A stretch of DNA of 64,000 bases from Prevotellaceae bacterium KH2P17 (GTDB lineage: Bacteria; Bacteroidota; Bacteroidia; Bacteroidales; Bacteroidaceae), in contig FZRE01000002.1 of NCBI GenBank assembly GCA_900199655.1, forward strand, positions 124,001 through 188,000. The letters are read 5' to 3'. The position numbers and the translations under genes are program-made. Below, piece by piece: positions 60,797-64,000 of the stretch; position 1 is the stretch's first letter, and every line of letters begins with the position of its first letter. The notes beneath the pieces are model-generated. The model was not told the DNA's origin. It worked only from the letters and a program-made list of their open reading frames with translations, and searched no databases.

Positions 60797-62545
60797 TTAC
60801 TTCGTTGCCGGTTGTGCCGGTTGCGCCTTCAGTTCGTACACGGTAGCCTTGGCCTTTCCCTTTATCGAGAGCGCGTTATAGGGCTCCGAGGGGAACACGA
60901 GGTTCGTCATGGCCGTCTTGCCGTTGTTGCCGAAGGCCTCTATGCTGCAGCGGTCGATGAACAGGCGCAGCGTTTTGAGCGGGCCGAAGGTGGGCGCCGT
61001 GGTGGTTGCTGCAAAGGACTCGCTGAACGAGGTGTCGCCACTCTTGCTGCGGTTCATGGCAAGCGTCTGCGCAGCAGCATCGTAACTCATCACCACCTCT
61101 TCGCCTTTACGGTTCCTGAGTGTCAGGGTGAAGCTGCCTTTTACGTTGACTTCTACCTCCGAAGTCTCCGTAGGATGAGCGGTCTTGCGGCCCCTCACGG
61201 CTTCCATCTCCCTGCAGGGAGCCGACGCCATGTAGGTTTCGCCGTTGCTGCTGAACAGGTACAGGTCGCGTGCTATGGAGTTGGCAGAGCGGTACTGGCG
61301 CGTGGGAACCTGGTTTGCATACTGCCAGTTGCTCATCCAAGCCATTGCTACGGCCCGGCCGGAGGGGGCATTGTCGAAGGTTACTGTTGCGTAGTGGTCC
61401 TTCCCGAAGTCCATCCATTTGGTCGTTGAAGGGCTGCTTTCACAGGTGAACTTGTGGCCGTCGAAAGTGCCGGTAAAGTACTGCGTGGCGCTTCCTCCGA
61501 ACGGTCCGCCCGGATTAATGTTCAATATGAGCGCCCACTTCCGGCTTCCGGTGCCCTCAACGGGCAGGCGCAGCATGTCCGGACACTCCCAGACGCCGTC
61601 GTGGTTGCCGTATCCGTTGCCGAAGGAACTCTCGTAACGCCATTCTTTCAGGTTCTTGGAAGAGTAGAAACGCACCTCCTGGCCGGCCGCGAGAACGAGG
61701 TTCCACTCGCCCGTCTCATCGTTCCAGAAGACGTTGGGGTCGCGGAAATCGGGCACGTCGCCCGTTATCACGGGGTTGCCTGCATACTTCGTAAAGGTCT
61801 GCCCGCCATCGGTAGAGTAGGCGAGGCTCTGCACCTGGCTTGCTCCTGCCGATGTGTAGATGGCCACCACGGCACCAGCACCGAAGCCGGCCGTGTTGTC
61901 CTTGTCAACCACAGCACTGCCGCTGAATATCGTACCCAGCCCATCAGGCTCAATGGCGTTGGGCTGTTGCGTCCAGGTTACGAGGTCCCGGCTCGTTGAA
62001 TGGCCCCATGTCATGTTCTCCCACTGGCTTCCGTAGGGGTTGTACTGGAAGTACAGGTGCCACACACCGTCCTTGTAGAACATGCCGTTGGGGTCGTTCA
62101 TCCAGCCGTAGGCCGGCGTATGGTGGTACGAAGGCCTGAAGCGCTCGGTGTTGCGGGTATCAAAAGCGTCGGCGTACTTCATGTTCTGCCAGCACGAGAA
62201 GTCCTTGATGACTCCCTTGGAACGGCGTTCGCCCTGGAAAGTGATGTCGAGCAGGGCCTCGGGGGCACCCAGCGACTGCAGTTCCAGCGGCACATAATAG
62301 TCTACATGGTCAACGGCAAGGCGGCAGTTGAACTGCTTCACCACCTTGTTATCAACGATTACGTTCACGTGCGCAATCTCTTCTTTCTCCTCGACGGGCA
62401 GCAGCAGATACCTCTGCGAGGTGGTTACGCGCTTCATGGCGTGGTTATCGCCGAGGAAGGACTGCGCATGCAGCCCGGCCACTGCACCGACCAGACAGAG
62501 ACACAGCATAAGGATTTTCTTGTTAATAGTCATTACGTTCGTCAT
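60797..62545 (-). CDS. Glycoside hydrolase family 32 (fructan/sucrose hydrolase)
   Basis: The 582-residue exported enzyme has a signal peptide (KKILMLCLCLVGAVAGLHAQ), an N-terminal beta domain of about 100 residues, the five-bladed GH32 propeller with the nucleophile in YGWMNDPNG (about D151), the transition-state stabiliser FRDPNVF and the acid/base WECPDML, and a C-terminal beta-sandwich (LRLFIDRCSIEAFGNNG). It releases fructose from levan, inulin or sucrose. Start choices are 62545 and 62533; a longer frame to 62572 is excluded because it lies in the promoter. The permease and kinase follow. Confidence 0.93.
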   Translation of the reverse strand: MTNVMTINKKILMLCLCLVGAVAGLHAQSFLGDNHAMKRVTTSQRYLLLPVEEKEEIAHVNVIVDNKVVKQFNCRLAVDHVDYYVPLELQSLGAPEALLDITFQGERRSKGVIKDFSCWQNMKYADAFDTRNTERFRPSYHHTPAYGWMNDPNGMFYKDGVWHLYFQYNPYGSQWENMTWGHSTSRDLVTWTQQPNAIEPDGLGTIFSGSAVVDKDNTAGFGAGAVVAIYTSAGASQVQSLAYSTDGGQTFTKYAGNPVITGDVPDFRDPNVFWNDETGEWNLVLAAGQEVRFYSSKNLKEWRYESSFGNGYGNHDGVWECPDMLRLPVEGTGSRKWALILNINPGGPFGGSATQYFTGTFDGHKFTCESSPSTTKWMDFGKDHYATVTFDNAPSGRAVAMAWMSNWQYANQVPTRQYRSANSIARDLYLFSSNGETYMASAPCREMEAVRGRKTAHPTETSEVEVNVKGSFTLTLRNRKGEEVVMSYDAAAQTLAMNRSKSGDTSFSESFAATTTAPTFGPLKTLRLFIDRCSIEAFGNNGKTAMTNLVFPSEPYNALSIKGKAKATVYELKAQPAQPATK

Positions 62546-62559
62546 TAGATTTGATGGGA

Positions 62560-62592
62560 CAAAAGTAAACATTATCCTTTAAAAGGGATAAT
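62560..62592 (-). promoter_or_regulatory. Promoter and operator-like palindrome of the fructan operon
   Basis: A minus-strand -7 element TACTTTTG (62567-62560) is preceded by a near-perfect palindrome at 62571-62592 (arms ATTATCC and GGATAAT), covering the region where the -33 element would lie. No TTTG -33 is visible, so the promoter may need an activator bound there. Confidence 0.6.
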
Positions 62593-62660
62593 AAAAATCG
62601 TTCATTCTGTTGTGTTTTTGTTACATTGAACGAAAAAACACACGGAATGAACGATTTTTT
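62593..62660 (-). terminator. Terminator between the two GH32 genes
   Basis: AAAAATCGTTCATTC (62593-62607) pairs with GAATGAACGATTTTT, extended inward by TGTGTTTTT/AAAAAACACA, a stem of about 25 bp with a T tract on either strand, just after the stop of the distal GH32 gene. Confidence 0.9.
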
Positions 62661-62681
62661 AAAGCCGGCAGACTTTCCGGG

Positions 62682-64000
62682 TTATTGCTTCACCTCCACG
62701 TTGCTTACCGTGATGCTTCCTCCGTAGCTGTTAATGCTCCAGCAGTTCTTCTGTATTCCGTAGATGCGGTTGGTGTAGCAGCACACGTCGTTGATGTACA
62801 TTACGCAGACGCTGTTGTCGGTGTAGATGGTAACATGGTAGGTGTTGTCGGCCGGACGGGCAAAAACGTAGCCGTCGGCGCCCTCGATGAAGCCCTTTCC
62901 GGCAGTGCCTTCTTCCTCAAAGTTCACCTTGCGGGCGTTGTCGCCCTCGGCATTCACCACCATGGTATAATACTTCTCAGAGTCGGTTCCGCGAACTACG
63001 GAGATGCCGAACCTATCGGTATTGCCGCTTGTAGTTACGGTGAAGGAGATTTTGTTCCGGCTACCCAGACGGCCGAAGAGGGCATACGAGTCGGCTCCCA
63101 GCGTAAAGCTGCCGCCGCTCTGCTGCACGCTGCCGCCCTGGGCCATCAGCTTCACCTCCTGCGCGGTTGCCAGTTTGCTGCTCACAGCGGGCACCTCGCC
63201 CAGCGTGAGCGTGCCATCGGCGTGCTGAACAAGCCGATGTGCCACCAGGTTACCGGCCCACTGGGGCTCGTTGGGATAGGCACCCACGTTGGTGTTGTCG
63301 TTACCCGACCGCGTGGGGCACCAGCCCCAGATGTAGCGGTTGGTGCCGTCGGAGGCCGTCTTGCCGGCATAGAAGCCGCGGCTGTCCAGCATTCCTTCGT
63401 GTGCATCGGGCCAGAGGCCGGCGTCGTTGGCCGTGCAACGCTTGAGTTCTTCGAGCGTGCGGCCCTTGAAATACTGCACTCTGCGCACGGCGGCGTGCAT
63501 CTCGCTGTACACCAGATACCACCAGTCGCCCATCTTGAACACGTCGGGGCACTCGTAGAAGCGGTCCCACATCATGGTCATGAACACCCCGGCGCTGGTC
63601 CAGTCCTTGAGGTTAGCCGAGGTGAACTCGGCCAGCACGCCCTTGCTGCCTTGCTTCGTAGACACCAGCATGTGGTAGCGGCCGTCGTCGCCCTGGAACA
63701 CCATCGGGTCGCGGAAGTCGTTGCGGCTGTAGCCGTAGTCGTTTCCCTTGAGCATGAAGACCCTGTCCTTGGTCCATGTCTTGAAGTCGGGCGAGGTTGC
63801 CACCATCACCACCTGGCCGTTCTCGGCAGCAGTAGGAGCGTACTTGTTGCCGGTGTAGAAGGTGTAGTACAGCTTGCCTGCCTCGTCGTACACCGTACAG
63901 CCGGTTCCGAGGGCGGCATCCTGCTCGGCCGCACCGCCGCAGGGGATGAGCTCACCCAGTGCTGTGTAGCCGGCGGCGTCCTTGGTACTGAGCCCCCAGA
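62682..64000 (-). CDS. Glycoside hydrolase family 32 protein, N-terminus beyond the window
   Basis: The minus-strand frame runs off the window edge, beginning in WGLSTKDAAGY and continuing through KLYYTFYTGNK, the stabiliser-type NDFRDPMVF, the acid/base YECPDVF and a long C-terminal beta-sandwich (SYALFGRLGSRNKISFTV...SITVSNVEVKQ). The first blade with the nucleophile is not in the window. The C-terminal module is longer than in the neighbouring GH32 and may be the DUF4975-type extension seen in Bacteroidetes. It has its own terminator, so it belongs to an upstream transcription unit, probably with the rest of a fructan utilisation locus. Confidence 0.88.
   Translation of the reverse strand, partial: WGLSTKDAAGYTALGELIPCGGAAEQDAALGTGCTVYDEAGKLYYTFYTGNKYAPTAAENGQVVMVATSPDFKTWTKDRVFMLKGNDYGYSRNDFRDPMVFQGDDGRYHMLVSTKQGSKGVLAEFTSANLKDWTSAGVFMTMMWDRFYECPDVFKMGDWWYLVYSEMHAAVRRVQYFKGRTLEELKRCTANDAGLWPDAHEGMLDSRGFYAGKTASDGTNRYIWGWCPTRSGNDNTNVGAYPNEPQWAGNLVAHRLVQHADGTLTLGEVPAVSSKLATAQEVKLMAQGGSVQQSGGSFTLGADSYALFGRLGSRNKISFTVTTSGNTDRFGISVVRGTDSEKYYTMVVNAEGDNARKVNFEEEGTAGKGFIEGADGYVFARPADNTYHVTIYTDNSVCVMYINDVCCYTNRIYGIQKNCWSINSYGGSITVSNVEVKQ

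Noticed and set aside
1..64000. rRNA, tRNA, insertion sequences or prophage genes
   Set aside because: I looked for conserved 16S/23S segments, tRNA cloverleaf ends, transposase or integrase motifs and phage structural genes and saw none.

Overview
This window looks like a chromosomal segment from a Bacteroidales bacterium, most likely a Prevotellaceae member with fairly high GC (mid-50s % by eye). I cannot name the species. The evidence is: promoters of the Bacteroidetes type (TTTG, 19-20 bp, TAnnTTTG), almost no Shine-Dalgarno sequences, Bacteroidetes-specific families (GH97, DUF4838-like, GIN-domain protein, acidic lipoprotein export signals), and anaerobic respiration modules (NrfHA nitrite reductase, three-subunit fumarate reductase, flavodiiron protein). 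No rRNA, tRNA, prophage, insertion sequence or CRISPR array was seen.

Layout. 1-5.1 kb: end of ruvB, then nrfH-nrfA and their cytochrome c maturation pair (ResB-like, CcsA). 5.5-9 kb: an M16 peptidase divergent from a PfkB kinase coupled to a flavodiiron protein. 9.4-15.4 kb (minus): two tandem acetyltransferase-like paralogues, parE and a ctpA-type protease. 15.4-21.1 kb: a THUMP-type methyltransferase, a seven-helix membrane AraC regulator, and divergently a 731-residue secreted protein coupled to a 69-residue protein. 21.4-24.5 kb: a candidate small RNA, a GH97 enzyme and an M15 dipeptidase. 24.7-28.2 kb (minus): frdCAB. 28.4-35 kb: mnmG, apt flanked by two parS-like sites, uvrC, dtd, a 49-residue membrane protein, a MazG-like enzyme and deoC. 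35.5-39.8 kb: polyprenyl synthase, polA and a helical orphan. 39.8-45.8 kb (minus): lipoprotein, two large exported unknowns, a CDF transporter and a porin. 46-51.5 kb: ychF, lgt and mutS. 51.7-53.9 kb: GIN-domain protein, ECF sigma, putative anti-sigma, small exported protein. 54.3-64 kb: histidine phosphatase, a DUF4838-like protein and a fructan locus (fructokinase, MFS permease, two GH32 enzymes, the last cut by the window edge).

The most unusual content is between the genes. Two unrelated palindrome families each occur four times, always as three palindromes spaced exactly 22 bp apart. Family A has the core GACAnnTGTC. Family B has the core TTCAAG-N3-CTTGAA and lies only between convergent genes. 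A C-rich array with the same 22-bp pitch abuts one family A copy, three further tandem arrays have exact 44-bp periods with three copies each, and one duplicated block has a 66-bp period. This shared 22-bp arithmetic across unrelated sequences is the strongest candidate for something undescribed. Other repeats (paired G/C-rich palindromes resembling MITEs, and AT-rich heptamer arrays) have in several places become part of reading frames, supplying start or stop codons.
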